In this document: positions 10,341 to 21,975 of the stretch, piece after piece | Position numbering within the stretch: position 1 is the first letter of the stretch | Layout: each line of letters opens with the position of its first letter | DNA from: Rheum nobile | Lineage: Eukaryota > Streptophyta > Magnoliopsida > Caryophyllales > Polygonaceae | DNA length: 64,000 nt | Assembly: GCA_027886185.1 (NCBI GenBank) | Contig: WOAB01000591.1 | Coordinates: forward strand, 124,001-188,000 | Reading direction: 5' to 3' | The notes under the pieces: model-generated | What the model was told of the DNA's origin: nothing | Database searches by the model: none | The model's input: the letters and a program-made list of their open reading frames with translations, nothing else | Translations under genes and position numbers: made by a program

Positions 10341-12262
10341 TACACCTCAGCGGTTATGACATCGAATATGAGCCCAGGACGGCAATCAAGTCGCAGGCCT
10401 TAGCTGACTTTGTGGTTGATTTCAGCCCGACCGTAAAACAAGAAGCCACAAGAGAAGCAACGCAATTGCTCGTAACAGAAGAAACAGGCACATGGGAACT
10501 CCACACCGATGGTGCGTCGAACGCCAGAGGATCGGGGCTAGGGGTCGTGCTAAAATCGCCACAAGGGGACAAGATATCCCAGGCCGTCAGATGTGAGTGG
10601 GATGCGACTAACAACAAAGCTGAGTATGAGGCACTCATATTCGGACTCATCCTGGCTCGTGACCTAGGGGTCCGAGAGATCGAAGTCATTTGCGACTCCC
10701 TGCTAGTCATGAACCAGATATAAGGGTCGTACAACGCTAAAGACGTCAAAATGATAGCCTACTTGGAGGTAGCCAAGAAGCTGATCGGACAATTTCAAAC
10801 ATTTGACATTAGACAGGTACCCACGGATCTTAACTCCCAAGCTGACGCACTCGCCAACCTAGGATCCGCCTTGGACCCGAAAGAATTTCCATACATACCA
10901 TTGGCCCACATCATGACGCCAGCCGTCCCAAGGACATCCGTCGAGTCAACAACACCGCTTGAAGAACTCATCGCCATGGAAATAGGCGACCGACCAGAAG
11001 AAGACATCGTCGACACCAATGACGACTGGATGCTACCTTACATCAGATGGTTAAAAGATGGCATTCTGCCCGACGACAAGACAGAAGCAAAAAAGCTCAA
11101 GGTACAAGCACTCTCTTTCGATATCCTAGATAACATCTTGTACAAAAGATCTGTCACAAGGCTACTCCTACGATGCCTCAAGACTCCAGAAATCGGACGT
11201 ATCTTACAATCGCTACACGAAGGAGAATGTGGGAACCACACCGGCGGACGAAGCCTCTCAGGGAAAGCTCTGCGGAACGGGTACTACTGGCACACGATGA
11301 ACAAAGATGCTATGGAGTACACCAAGAAGTGCGACGCCTGTCAGCGGCATGCGCCCATCCATCATCAACCCTCAGAGCTCCTCCATCCAACTTTGGCTCC
11401 ATGGCCCTTTATGAGGTGGGGAATGGACATTGCCGGGAAGCTTCCGCTCGCGTCGGGACAAAGAGTTTTCTTCCTCGCCATGACGGACTACTTTTCTAAA
11501 TGGATCGAAGCAGAAGCCTACAGAGAGGTAAAAGATCAACATGTCATTTCATTCATAAAACGCAATATCTTGTGCAGATTTGGCGTCCCATCAGAAATCG
11601 TGTGTGACAATGCCTCTCAATTCATCAGTCATAAGACCCGAGCCTTCTACGACCAATGGAACATCAAGTTGGTCACATCCACACCTCGGTACCCGCAATC
11701 CAACGGATAAGCCGAATCCAGCAACAAAATCATTATCAACAACCTCAAGAAACGCCTCACTGGGGCTAAAGGCAAATGGGCAGACGAACTCCCACTCATT
11801 CTCTGGTCCGACAGGACCACTCCAAAGAATGCGACCGGACAGTCGCCTTTCTCTCTCATCTACGGGAGTGAGGCAGTCATTCCGACTGAGCTACTAGTTC
11901 CGACCGCCCGTTGCAACCTTCAGACGAACGATCAGAACGACGTCGAATTGGCACACGATCTGGACACAGTGGACGAGATCAGAGAAAGAGCCCGAATCAG
12001 GATGGTCAGGTTTCAACAACAGGTAGCAAGGAGTTACAACAAGAACGTCCGGATCAAGGCATTCAAGGTCGGAGATTGGGTCCTCAGGAAAATATTCCAG
12101 AACACCAAGAATCCGTCCAACGGAAAGCTCGCACCACAATGGGAAGGACCCTACTTAATCACCGAAGTAGTCGGACAAGGAGCATACCAGTTAGAAGACA
12201 AGGACGGACAACCAATCCCAAGAAATTGGAACGCAGCACATCTAAAGCTATACCATTTCTGA
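10341..12262 (+). pseudogene. Second RNase H and integrase remnant (copy A2)
   Basis: One frame runs from the junction to the stop at 12260. The archaeal-type RNase H (about 10470-10870) keeps HTDGASN, AEYEAL, CDSLLV and ADALANL. The integrase (about 11200-11940) keeps the CDACQRH zinc-binding end and GMDIAGK. The second Asp motif reads VCDNASQF instead of the usual DNGSQF. Nonsense codons lie at 10721 and 11708, the latter just before the catalytic Glu motif AESSNK. The upstream 3.5 kb of gag-pol is deleted. Confidence 0.88.
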
Positions 12263-12897
12263 ATCAAACAAGGTAAAGCATTACACAATTTTATACATCA
12301 CTTACTATCGCATATACATCGCTATCTTCTTTTACATATTATCATCTGACACTAAGCGAGGACTTCCTCCTTACAAAATACAAATGCAGAACAGCATTGA
12401 CATATACACTGGATCCAGTCATCCGCAAAAAGCGCTTACATTACATTACACGATCGATCGGAACACGGGGAGATGACAACACAGGCACATCGGCACACCG
12501 CCTGCCTTACATAAAACATAAGGTACGACACCTTATTACATTCACGCAATAGAAACATATTGCTTACCTCCCCGGCATAAAGTCATGACTAACACAATAC
12601 ACAAACAAATCACAGGCCTGCTCTACACACATACATACGGCGGAGCCCCACTCGATGGAGCACACGGGCAAAACCGACATACATAAAGCGTCACCGACTA
12701 TTCCCTTGAAAGTCTGATGAATATGTACGAAACAAACTAGCATACGATTCTATATGTAAAGATGAAATTGTATCAAAATACAAACATTTTTATACATAAA
12801 CGCGACCCACGATGGTGGACGGGTCGCCAAAACACATAATATTCAAACCCACACGCAGGTGGGGCAAACAAAGTCGAAAGTACGCAAGAAATGCAAA
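12263..12897 (+). other. Noncoding stretch between pol and the antisense gene (A2)
   Basis: It is homologous to 6480-7389 of A1 without the 42-bp array. It includes the GCGACCC/GGGTCGC inverted repeat once (12802-12828). No coding sequence is seen. Confidence 0.65.
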
Positions 12898-14816
12898 TCA
12901 GGCATCAAGGACAACAACATTACCTTTGGCAGGGGCTGGTTCCAGAGAGGCTGCCTCATCAGTCGGCTCGACATCGCCAGAGTGGGCCTCATCCTCGTTG
13001 GCACCCTCGTCTGCGGCCTCTTCTCCGACGCCGGCCAAGCGAAATAGCTCCTGACCAGGGTTGCCCTTTGGGAACATGGAGTCCAAGGTCTCTTTCTCTG
13101 CCTTCAAGTCCCAGAGCTCGTGCTTGCATTCGCCGAACTCCTCGATCATTTCGACGCGTGACTTCAGCGCGTAAAAAGCACCAACGTCACCAGCGATCTG
13201 GCCATCGACGATCCGAGCCCGCTTCACCTCTTCCTCAACGCCTGATCGGCTCTCTTCAAACTCTTTCCGGCTTACAACCAGCTCCTCTTGACAGCTCTTC
13301 AACTCCCTGGTGAGACGACGCTCAGTCTCCCGACAACGGCTCTCCGATCCCTCCAACTTGGTCCTCAAGGACGCAAGAGCGGACTCCGACCTGGAAGCTC
13401 TTTCCTCGGCCTTGGCAACCATCGCCTTAACGCCAGAATACGCGCCCAAGAGGTACTGGAAAGACTAAAGAAAGAAAGTACAAACAAGTAGTCAGAAAAC
13501 TTAGTCAACGAAAGAGGGAGAAATACAAAATAAAGACAACTCACCTTCCACGCGGAGCATCCCGCTTCACCAATGCAGTCCAGAGGAGAGGCGTCGTCAA
13601 CTTCCGATTTCAAAGTCGGGTCCTGGGCATAAAAGAGGTCGGCAATCGATTGTCCGACCGCGTCGATCTTAACGACTCCTTCAGTGGGCGCCTCCTTCTT
13701 CTTGGAAATCGCCTCTGCCATGACATCATCGGAGGGAGCACCTGCCTTCCTCTTGGAACCGACTTTGAGTGGGGGCGCCAGGTCCGTCAGAATTGACTTG
13801 CTCGACGCCACTTTAGTCGCCGCCTTTCTCTTTTCGATCAAGCCTTTTCCAGACACCACCTTCAGACGAGCACTCGTTCGACCACCAGGGGAAACTGACA
13901 CGACAAGACAATGAAAAAGGAGAAGATCCTAAAGCACACGACGAAATAAAAAACAGTAAAGAAGGACTCCCAGAGTCGAGAGTCTACCTTTTGTGCGAGA
14001 TGATGAGATGTTCGACATGTCGTCTTGAGAAGCAGGAGTCGTCGACAGCAGGTTGACGTTCACAAACTTTCTCTCAGACATGGGAACTCCAAGAACAATC
14101 TTTGACAAGCCTTCCGACCGGCTACTCACCTCCAGATCTTCTGGTTCAGGAACTACAAAAAAGAAAAGTTAAAACAAAAGTTAAGACACATAAACAAGCA
14201 AAGAAGAAGACAAACACGTACTCTCAACTTGCCACTCAGTCAACAAGAACGGACACTCTCCCCCCTTCTCCAGAGACGAGCGTTCGACAAAAAAGAACTT
14301 CGACCCCCATCCTCGGTCGTTCACGTCGAGATTCAACACCAGAGGCTTCCGACCATGTCGGATACGTAACTGAACGTGTGAGGATCTCTTCGACCCAATG
14401 AAGTAGTTGTACCACAAAGCATCAAAATCAAAATCAGCCCCAGATTGGACATTTACAAGGTCCAAGACCCTAAGAACCCTCCATGCCTGCGGCATCACTT
14501 GACATGGTGCCAACGCCAAAGTAGCTAAGAAATCCCTGACAAGGGGAGAAAAGGGAAATTTATGCCTTATTCGAAACGGGTATGCGTAAAAACAAACCCA
14601 TCCTTCATAACGCGCATCGGCCCTCTCATCCGGGTGAGGCAGCTTGACAACCGTCTCCGGTGGAAAGCCTTCAACTTGAAGAATTTGATCCAGTTCTGCT
14701 TGGGACAGAGTGCTCGTCAGAGCATCCGACTCTTTCAAAATGAAGCGAGGAGGAGCTTCGCCCTCGCGCAAGTCAGAAAGAATCTTCGACGACTCAGAGG
14801 CTTCGCTAGAAACCAT
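12898..14816 (-). CDS. Intact antisense four-exon gene of Tat-type element (copy A2), 558 aa
   Basis: Exons on the minus strand are 14816-14222 (595 nt), 14152-13988 (165), 13894-13545 (350) and 13464-12898 (567). Introns are GT-AG (69, 93, 80 nt). They sum to 1677 nt, 558 codons plus stop, with no internal stop. The start MVSSEASESSK matches MVSLEASESSK of A1; an in-frame ATG lies 63 nt upstream. Exon 1 carries the FPFSPLVRDFLATLALAP / WRVLRVLDLVN domain (PF04195-like by memory). Exon 3 has Lys/Arg clusters suggesting nuclear import. Exon 4 is a long predicted coiled coil and an acidic tail. This is the only long intact coding unit in the window. It lies opposite to pol and before the 3' LTR, as the antisense gene of Grande-type elements does. 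Function unknown. Confidence 0.72.
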
Positions 14817-14931
14817 TTCAAGGACGGAAAGAGAAGGGAATCGAAGAGCTATGGCTAGAGAAATTGGAAAACTTACCAAGGAAGCTTGTAGGAGAAGACG
14901 AAGTGAAGTCTAATCGCTCTCCTCTGCTCCA

Positions 14932-14941
14932 AATTTATGGA
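14932..14941 (-). promoter_or_regulatory. TATA-like site upstream of the antisense gene (A2)
   Basis: The minus strand reads TCCATAAATT, identical to the site at 9468-9477, 116 bases upstream of ATG 14816. Confidence 0.4.
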
Positions 14942-15104
14942 GGGAAGTAAAGACCTGCAGAGGCGTCACATCATGCCCCGATCGCACGCCACGTAACCCT
15001 AGACAACCGCGCCAAAAAAGGATGGTAGAGATCGTGTCTAGAGAAGTTGCCTCGGACTCCGCTTTACTTGCCTAAACCGAAAGCCCAAGGCAACTTGGGG
15101 CTAT

Positions 15105-15776
15105 TGTTGGGCCTGGCATCCCCTGGGAAGATGGATCGAGCAAATCAAGCCCAAGCCCACGACGGATCGGAAGAACAAGAGAAAAGCCCAGAGGAGGCGA
15201 CGGGACTTCTCCAGTCGAACGCCCTCCGACAAGATCGCGAAAACCCCGCCAAGCATTAAATGCCAAGATTGATCAACGGCCATAGCATTTACACAGCACC
15301 ATAATAAGCTGTAATTAGTAACAGAATCTCCATAATAAAATCCCGACGTTGAAGATAAAGATGGAATCGAAATGTAACGGTCAGAGGCATGAAGAACTTG
15401 CCATATTTGGACGAAGAAGAAGATAAGAGGCACACACACAATTACGTGAGGACAACAACCATTTTCTCGCTCAGAAACACATCAGAAGAACACATTTGCT
15501 CTAAGCTTAGCTCTCAAAGAGTCGTCCACGCTGATTCGTCGCCGGTCACAACCTACAAGCCACCGGTCGAGTCCTACCCGATCTCTTGTCTTACTACGAT
15601 AAGTTGTATCTCGATTCGATCTGATTTACATGACATCTAATAAAATCATCTCGCTATTCTACATTTACTTCTTGTTTGTCTATTATCTATTTGGTTTGGA
15701 TTGTTTTCTATCACCCGATCGACTAGTTACCCCGTCTAAGACGATTTAGGTCGTCCGATCTTTTCGTCCCAAAACA
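15105..15776 (+). repeat. 672-bp 3' LTR of copy A2
   Basis: It starts TGTTGGGC and ends CCAAAACA, preceded by ACTTGGGGCTAT as in A1. It aligns along its length with 9641-10340 but is clearly more diverged (many substitutions and small indels), so it belongs to an older or different subfamily copy. Confidence 0.85.
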
Positions 15777-17092
15777 ACTGCCACAGAGGAAGAGGAAGCT
15801 ATGAGCATTCGCTCAGAGGGGCCAATAACACGATCGCGTGCCAAAGCAATCGCCAAGGCAACACAATCCATGGTTGTCCGTGTCGTTGCAAGCCAAGGAA
15901 AGCAAGAGACCGCGTTCTCCCTCAGAAGCCTTCAACCAAGTCCAGAGAACGCGTTCTCTGTCAAACTCCTCTCAACCATCCATTGAACGCGATCTTTTGA
16001 ATTGTTTTGCAATTACTGACATTATTATTTCTAGTTATTTGTTTTTGGGTGTGTGTTCCACGCGTGTCGCGTGGGCTGGCCCGTTAAGCGAGACTCAGCC
16101 CATCCGAGTCCCGCTATGTACTATAAAAGGTCATCTCGACCTTCTTTACTAGGTTACGTTCATTTTTAATCAAATCCTGAGTATCGAGAGCTAATTGCCT
16201 CCTCCCCTTTGATCGAGCGTCAAACCCTAAATCTTCCTTCTCATCTCCATTCCTCTGCTGCCGACGCTACGGCCACCCACTCGATCCAATCGAGTCTATC
16301 TCCTACGTTGCTGATGCAATACCACCATCATTCACCGGGTTCCTCTCACCCAACCATAGAAACAACCCGCACGACTTCCCACCAAGGTCATCGATCCGGC
16401 ATTCCAAGCAGGAACGCATCACCCAGCTCGCTTCTGCATGGTCCTGAACCCGATGTGCACGACGTGCCTGACCTAGCTCTTCCGACAAAGCTGATTCTGG
16501 GACCCAAAGTCAAGACCGCTCCCGCATCCGAGCCCTACATATTGATTTTTGAGATGCCCACAGTCGGACCAGAGCCACACAATGATGCAATGCTCTTGTT
16601 TGCTATAGAGCGCTTGTTTTCCTTGGCCCCCACCAGCTCGAAGCGGGGACGCTTTGAATCTAAGGGAGGGAGAATGATGTGCTCCTGGCTAGTCCTGAAC
16701 CAGGCTTCGGCGAGCCGCCGAAGACCAAGACCGTGACGTCCCCCGTGGCTTCCGACATTCCGTATTTAATTAGCTTTTCTATGTATTTCAGTACTTTTCG
16801 TTTTTAGTAGTTACTTATTTAGTAGTTACTAGTTTTAGCTTATTTTCTATTTTGGTGTGCGAGCCCATCTGCGTATGGACTCGGCCCATTAGGTTAAATC
16901 AGGCCCGATTGAACCACGTCACAGTTCACAAACACAACCTTCACTCTCGCCTCACCCTCGTCCAAGCGAGTGTAAGAGAGTCGTGGACCATCCTTCTCGG
17001 TGGTTCGTACTTATCCGATTACCAAGAGAAGGATCCGAGACCGCTTTCTATCTAGATCCGGCTTCAGATGAGAACCGTGCCATCGGATTCGC
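15777..17092 (+). other. Decayed LTR-retrotransposon debris
   Basis: There is no intact gene. 15798-15870 encodes GPITRSRAKAIAKA, similar to the polyprotein tail of plant Ty3/gypsy elements. A TATA-like box (CTATAAAAGG, about 16120) lies in an LTR-like stretch. At about 16650-16668 a purine-rich run leads into TGATGTG, the same arrangement as the LTR starts at 44824 and 45932. The open frame at 16209-16736 has no recognised domain and is probably fortuitous. Family assignment is tentative. Confidence 0.4.
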
Positions 17093-17862
17093 ATCACAAG
17101 GCACAACTTTGAGAGAAAAAGTTATGACTTTCAAATTGTGTGAATTTCTATCCGTGAATCATCTAATATTGTCAAAATATTGGGGGAAACAAAGAGCTAA
17201 GAGTTTGTGCGACAAACAACACTAAAAACACTGACGAATTACCATTTACGACACAAGACACAACTTTGAGAGATTGTTATGAGTTTGAAATTTTGTCAAT
17301 TTGTTTTAGTGAATCATCTTTTATTGTCAAAATATTGGGGTGAAACAAAGAGCTAAGAGTTTGGAGGACAAACAACACTAAAAACACCTACAATTTAACA
17401 TTTACGACACGAGCCACAACTTTGAGCAAAAGTTATGACTTTCAAATTTTGTCAATTTCATTCCGTGAATCATCTTATATTGTCAAAATATTGGGGGCAC
17501 CAAAAAGCTAAGAGTTTGGGCGATAGACAACACCAAAAACACCTACAATTTACCATTTACGACATAAGGCACAACTTTGAGCCAATGTTATGACTTTCAG
17601 ATTTTGTCAATTTCTTTCCATGAATCATCTTATATTGTGAAATTATTGGGGCGAAACAAAGAGCAAATAGTTTGGGCGACAAACAACACTAAAAACACCG
17701 ACGATTTACCATTTACGACACGAGGCACAACTTTGAGCGAAAGTTATGACTTTCCAATTTTGTCAATTTCTTTCTGTGAATCATCTTATATTGTCAAAAC
17801 ATTGGGGGGAAACAAAGAGGTAAGAGTTTGGGCGACAAACAACACTAAAAACACCTACAATT
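17093..17862. repeat. 156-bp satellite array, left part (5 units)
   Basis: The box CACAACTTTGAG recurs at 17102, 17259, 17415, 17570 and 17726, giving periods of 155-157 bp. Each unit holds GTTATGACTTTCAAATTTTG, a TATTGTCAAAATATTGGGG block and AACACTAAAAACACC. The array ends inside a unit, at the truncated LTR of element C. Confidence 0.92.
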
Positions 17863-19666
17863 GAGTCTTATAGGAAACATATGAAATTGTTTGGGAACGT
17901 TAAGTTTTCACACAAGTTTAAAACATGACCTTGATTATTTGGGTCCACGACCAACCTCACCGCGCAATACGAATCCATATTGGAAATAGGACTTACTCTA
18001 ACAAGAGTCCGGGCGGGTTCCACGTTGTACTTCTCGCCCGAGGGTATATTAATTATGTGCGTAAAAGCACTTATCTTATTTACTTTCAAAATGTACACTC
18101 ACGTTAAGGCTTTTACATTCCACAACAGATCTCGCAATGAGATATAGAACATAGGACGAATCCCGAATTTTGGCACTAGCTAAGTGCACCACCACCTATA
18201 TTCGGATAGGGGTAGGTCATGACCAAAAGCGTTAGGGAATTTATCTTCCTAACACAAAGTTACAAAGAAACGACTAGACCTCGTAAGGTACATAGCGTTC
18301 CTACGAATACTCGTGCTAACTAATCATGTAAGTCCACATGTAAATCCACACCAAAATCCATTCATCACTTTATGATAATATCATATAGAATTATATATAA
18401 TAGCGTTGATTCTAGCAATATATACAACCTATTATAAATTCATATTTTAACACGTCGTTTTAACAAATCTGTTCCCAAACACAAAACAATAACTTTTATT
18501 CCAACTTAATTAAACAATTAAATAAATCATAATCAAGGGAAATATGGAATAATGAGCAAGAGCGAACCGCCACTTGCCTTAGCATTAAATGCATGAAAGG
18601 TCGGGTCCGAAATCTGGGAACTGGAACTTGTGCATACTTGCCTACTAAAATTCCCGTTGAATTTTATCATCATCCGTAAGGTCGGATCCCAATACGTACA
18701 ATCAACCATGGAGACGAGCACAATCCAACACCGACGATGCATACGAGACATGTTTTAAGACGAGAAACCATAATTAGTTACTTTCATAAAAGGACGAAAC
18801 AAAATGAAGGAAAAAGGGCAGTTCTGCGATCGCGGATAGCATAACCGCGGTCGCGGAACTGGGCAAATCCGCGGTCATGGAAGATAGTTCCGCGGTCGCG
18901 GAAGATAGTTCCGCGGTCGTGGAACTCCATCCCGACACCAACTCGGGATAGAACTTCGGAGCCTTACTAGCAGCGACGAGGCATGGATCTTTGCTTCCGG
19001 ACACTTGTGCACTACCACCTCTCCAGGAACTTCACGAGGGTGACGACTCCAGCCTCCGACGATGGTCGACGACGACAACACCGACGACAACTCCGACAAC
19101 AACCGAGCTAATGAGAGGAAAAGATGGAGGATAAAGATGCCCTCGGCTCTGCATCTATTTATAGGGCAAGGGGGGAAGCTCCTCCACTAAATGAGAGGAA
19201 GACCGAATGATCCCGCTCCCCAACCAGCCGCTCGGAGAAGAAACGGCGGGACATAGATCGTCGGTATTCGGGAAGAGGAGGAAGAAGATGATCTAGTGAT
19301 CCGCGGTCGCGGTTTCAATACCGCGGCCGTGGAAATGCCCAGGCGCCTTTTGGCAAAACCGCGCCCGTGGTTTCAAAACCGCGCCTGTGGTTTCAAAACC
19401 GCGGCCGCGGAAATGCCGCGCCTGCGGCATTGCCACTTGCCTGTGGCTCTCGGGGCTTGATCGGCTTCCGGGCCTTGATCGTGGTCATGCTTAATCTCGC
19501 TTTTAGCACTCCTCCAATAATTAAACCCATATATTTCATTAAATGTGTATCCACACATTCATATGGTTCTAACAGGGTTTACAGAATAAGCCTAACACGT
19601 CTTGCTTACAACACGAAAGTTTGAAAATTACCCAAATACCCCTACTCAAAATTGAGGGTTATTACA
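17863..19666 (-). repeat. 3' LTR of element C, truncated
   Basis: It matches 38112-39855. The minus strand begins TGTAATAACCCTC at 19666. It contains several GC-rich copies of CCGCGGTCGCGG-like motifs (18820-18930, 19300-19420) on either side of a TATA-like TATAAATAG (about 19155). It stops at 17863 at a shared CAATT with the satellite. Confidence 0.88.
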
Positions 19667-20929
19667 TTACTACCCCCTTAAAAATAGTTTCGACCCCGAA
19701 ACTAACACTTCAACCCCGAAACCAACACTACCAAGTTAGAGGGATCGATCTCCACATTAACCTCTCTACTTGAGTCTAGTATCCTCAATTATTTCATACT
19801 CAAATTTAATCTGAGGAAAGTCGATTTGTTTCCTCAACCATGACATCCATCATATGTCTCGTTTCCATATATTATCTCATATGCTGACTCTTAATATACT
19901 CACAAGATCATGATTACCTTAGAATCATAGTCTCCTAAATCATCACACGATCTTAATACACCTTAAACTTGAGAACACACCTTTTCTTTTAACTTTTCTC
20001 TTTATAAACGACTCTCAAAGTGCATACCTTATCTTCCTTATAACCTAACTTAGTACCCCCAATTGTCATATCGTCTTACTCCTTACATATGTATCTCATC
20101 TATTTCATTATTCACCTTGATTAAATTTGGCCCTTATGCCATTTATTAACCCAAAATCTTTCCATTAATCAAGCTCTAACATAAGACCTTTAAGATCCCT
20201 TAATCCTTTTTACAACTAACCGCACAACATCTTATTCATGTTTTCCTCAAACATGATGTAAATAATCCGTTTAACACGATTATAATCAATCACCTTATTT
20301 ATCCAACACATGTCATAAGATCACCTTAATAGACATATGTCACTTTTTCACCAAGTCCATTTGATAAAATCCATACACTTACGTTATCACATACTGTTAA
20401 TCCCTAGAAATTAAAACAAACTTTTACCGACTGAGTTTGATATTCACCCATAAATCCTGAAACACTTAATGGAGCGAAGGGAACAAATAATGTCAATGCC
20501 TAACTTGACATTATTTCAAGAAAATAGAGGGGTTCTTACAAATAGTTTCGACCTCGAAACTAGCACTAACAAGGTAGGGAACAATCATACGTGTCCCAAC
20601 CCACACTATCCTTTATGAGTCCAGACAATCTTTATCAACTCGTGACATGTACTACTTTTGGCACTCAAGGATTCTCGTATGAACGAACAATTTGCATTAG
20701 TAACGAATTTAGTAATTTCCGGAACAAGGAAACACTTCTTTATTATTCGAAACATTACACTAAAACAATTGACAAAATGTCGAATAGACAGATTACTAAA
20801 CTATGGAGACTATCGACACAAGTCATCGCTCCTTATTCTTAAAAAGCTCTACAAAAATACCACTACTCGTACAGGGTTTCCTTCTCGTCGGGGCGACGTA
20901 TCACAAAGAGTCATTGCCCTTGACCCAAA
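19667..20929 (-). other. 3' internal noncoding region of element C, pol deleted
   Basis: Next to the LTR is a polypurine tract on the minus strand (AAGGGGGTAGTAA, 19667-19680) and the sequence TTTCGGGGTCGAAACTA. A second copy of the TTTCGAGGTCGAAACTA motif lies near 20540. Protease, RT, RNase H and integrase motifs are absent. No coding sequence is seen. Confidence 0.6.
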
Positions 20930-21970
20930 AATTCCATAGGCGCCTTTCCTTTATTACGAGCAACAGATTGCTCAGGAGCGGACACTTTCGACTTTGGGTT
21001 CTGCCTACTGCCAACTATTGAGGCCTGGTATAATTGGGTTGGCCCTTGACCCTTCTGCCTATAATATGTCTTCATGTGGCCTTCCTTCCCACAATTGTAA
21101 CATACCCGCTTCTCCTTTTGGCAAACAAAACACTTATACCCAGCTTCACCACAATTGTGGCACTAAAACACACTGCTACTCCAACCTGAGCCTTTGGCGG
21201 AGTCAGACTGAGTCATCTCGGTCTTAGCACGACCAGACTTCTCAAACTTGGTGGGCGATGCCGGCCGCTTGAAGGTATTAGCCTTTCGGTCTTGTTGCCC
21301 ACCCTTCGCATTATTCTGTTCCTCCCGCTTTCGGGCGGACTCCTCAAGTGTGACCTCTATTCTGTAGGCCGCATCAACATATTGCTCCAAAGTAGAGCAA
21401 CCGTGACGCACCATCAGAGGTTTGATTTCTGGATTCATCCATCCATGGAAGTACCAGATCTTTTGTTCTTCAGTATGCACTTCAGAACCAGCGTAATGCA
21501 GCAAGTGATTAAACTTTTCCGCCAGCTCAGACACTTTTAGTCCCTCGGTCTCTGGGTAGAGGAACTCCTTCAGCTTCTATTCCCTCATAGAACGAGAGAA
21601 GAAGCGATCAATGAGCTTGGCCTTGAACATTGCCCAGCTCAGATTTGGGTGGTCGTCCAAACCAGTTCCTTCCCACCACTCACTTGCTCCGTCTTTCAGA
21701 TGTAGCGAAGCAATGTGCACCTGCTCAGCCTCGGTGCATACCACGTTTCGGAACAGTCGTTCCATATGGGAAAACCAATAGGCAACCTTGACTGGTTCCC
21801 CGGTCCTATCGTAGTTATCCGGGCGCATCGAATTGATCGTCTTCAATGCTCGGTTGTAATTCATGTCATTTCTCTCGGGAGCCACTGGATGTGCAGGACC
21901 TTCCCGTCCCACCACATTTGTTGCAACTTGAGGGTTGGGAGTCGCTTGAGCTGGCGGTATCTCTTGGGCC
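20930..21970 (-). pseudogene. Chromovirus gag (element C), interrupted by element B
   Basis: The minus-strand frame holds the gag core (WFSHMERLF, ASEWWEGTGL, RFFSRSMRE, CSTLEQYVDAAYRIEV) and two CCHC-like knuckles at about 21055-21165 (CHNCGEAGYKCFVC; CYNCGKEGHMKTYY, the last Cys lost). TAG at 21577 and another stop at 21163 interrupt it. Its N-terminal part lies across element B at 37293 upward. The same frame continues on both sides of the 5-bp target duplication. It is close to the gag of element B. Confidence 0.85.
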
Positions 21971-21975
21971 GTTAG
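21971..21975. repeat. Target site duplication GTTAG, left of element B
   Basis: GTTAG at 21971-21975 is repeated at 37288-37292, exactly outside the two LTR ends of element B. Confidence 0.93.

Larger units (their letters stand above)
10341..15776 (+). mobile_element. Tat-type retrotransposon copy A2, 5'-deleted internal region
   Basis: The LTR end at 10340 is joined to the end of the RNase H domain. Primer site, gag, protease and RT are absent. What remains is the second RNase H, integrase, 3' noncoding region, an intact antisense gene and an LTR at 15105-15776. The two LTRs bounding this region differ much more than the two bounding A1. Hence A2 and A1 were probably separate insertions joined by recombination. 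Confidence 0.85.

Noticed and set aside
16209..16736. 175-codon open frame
   Set aside because: No domain recognised; the sequence behaves like LTR debris, and its end overlaps a polypurine-tract and LTR-start-like motif.
17093..17862. Regularly spaced repeats as a CRISPR-like array
   Set aside because: Units are contiguous 156-bp satellite monomers without spacers, in a plant genome.
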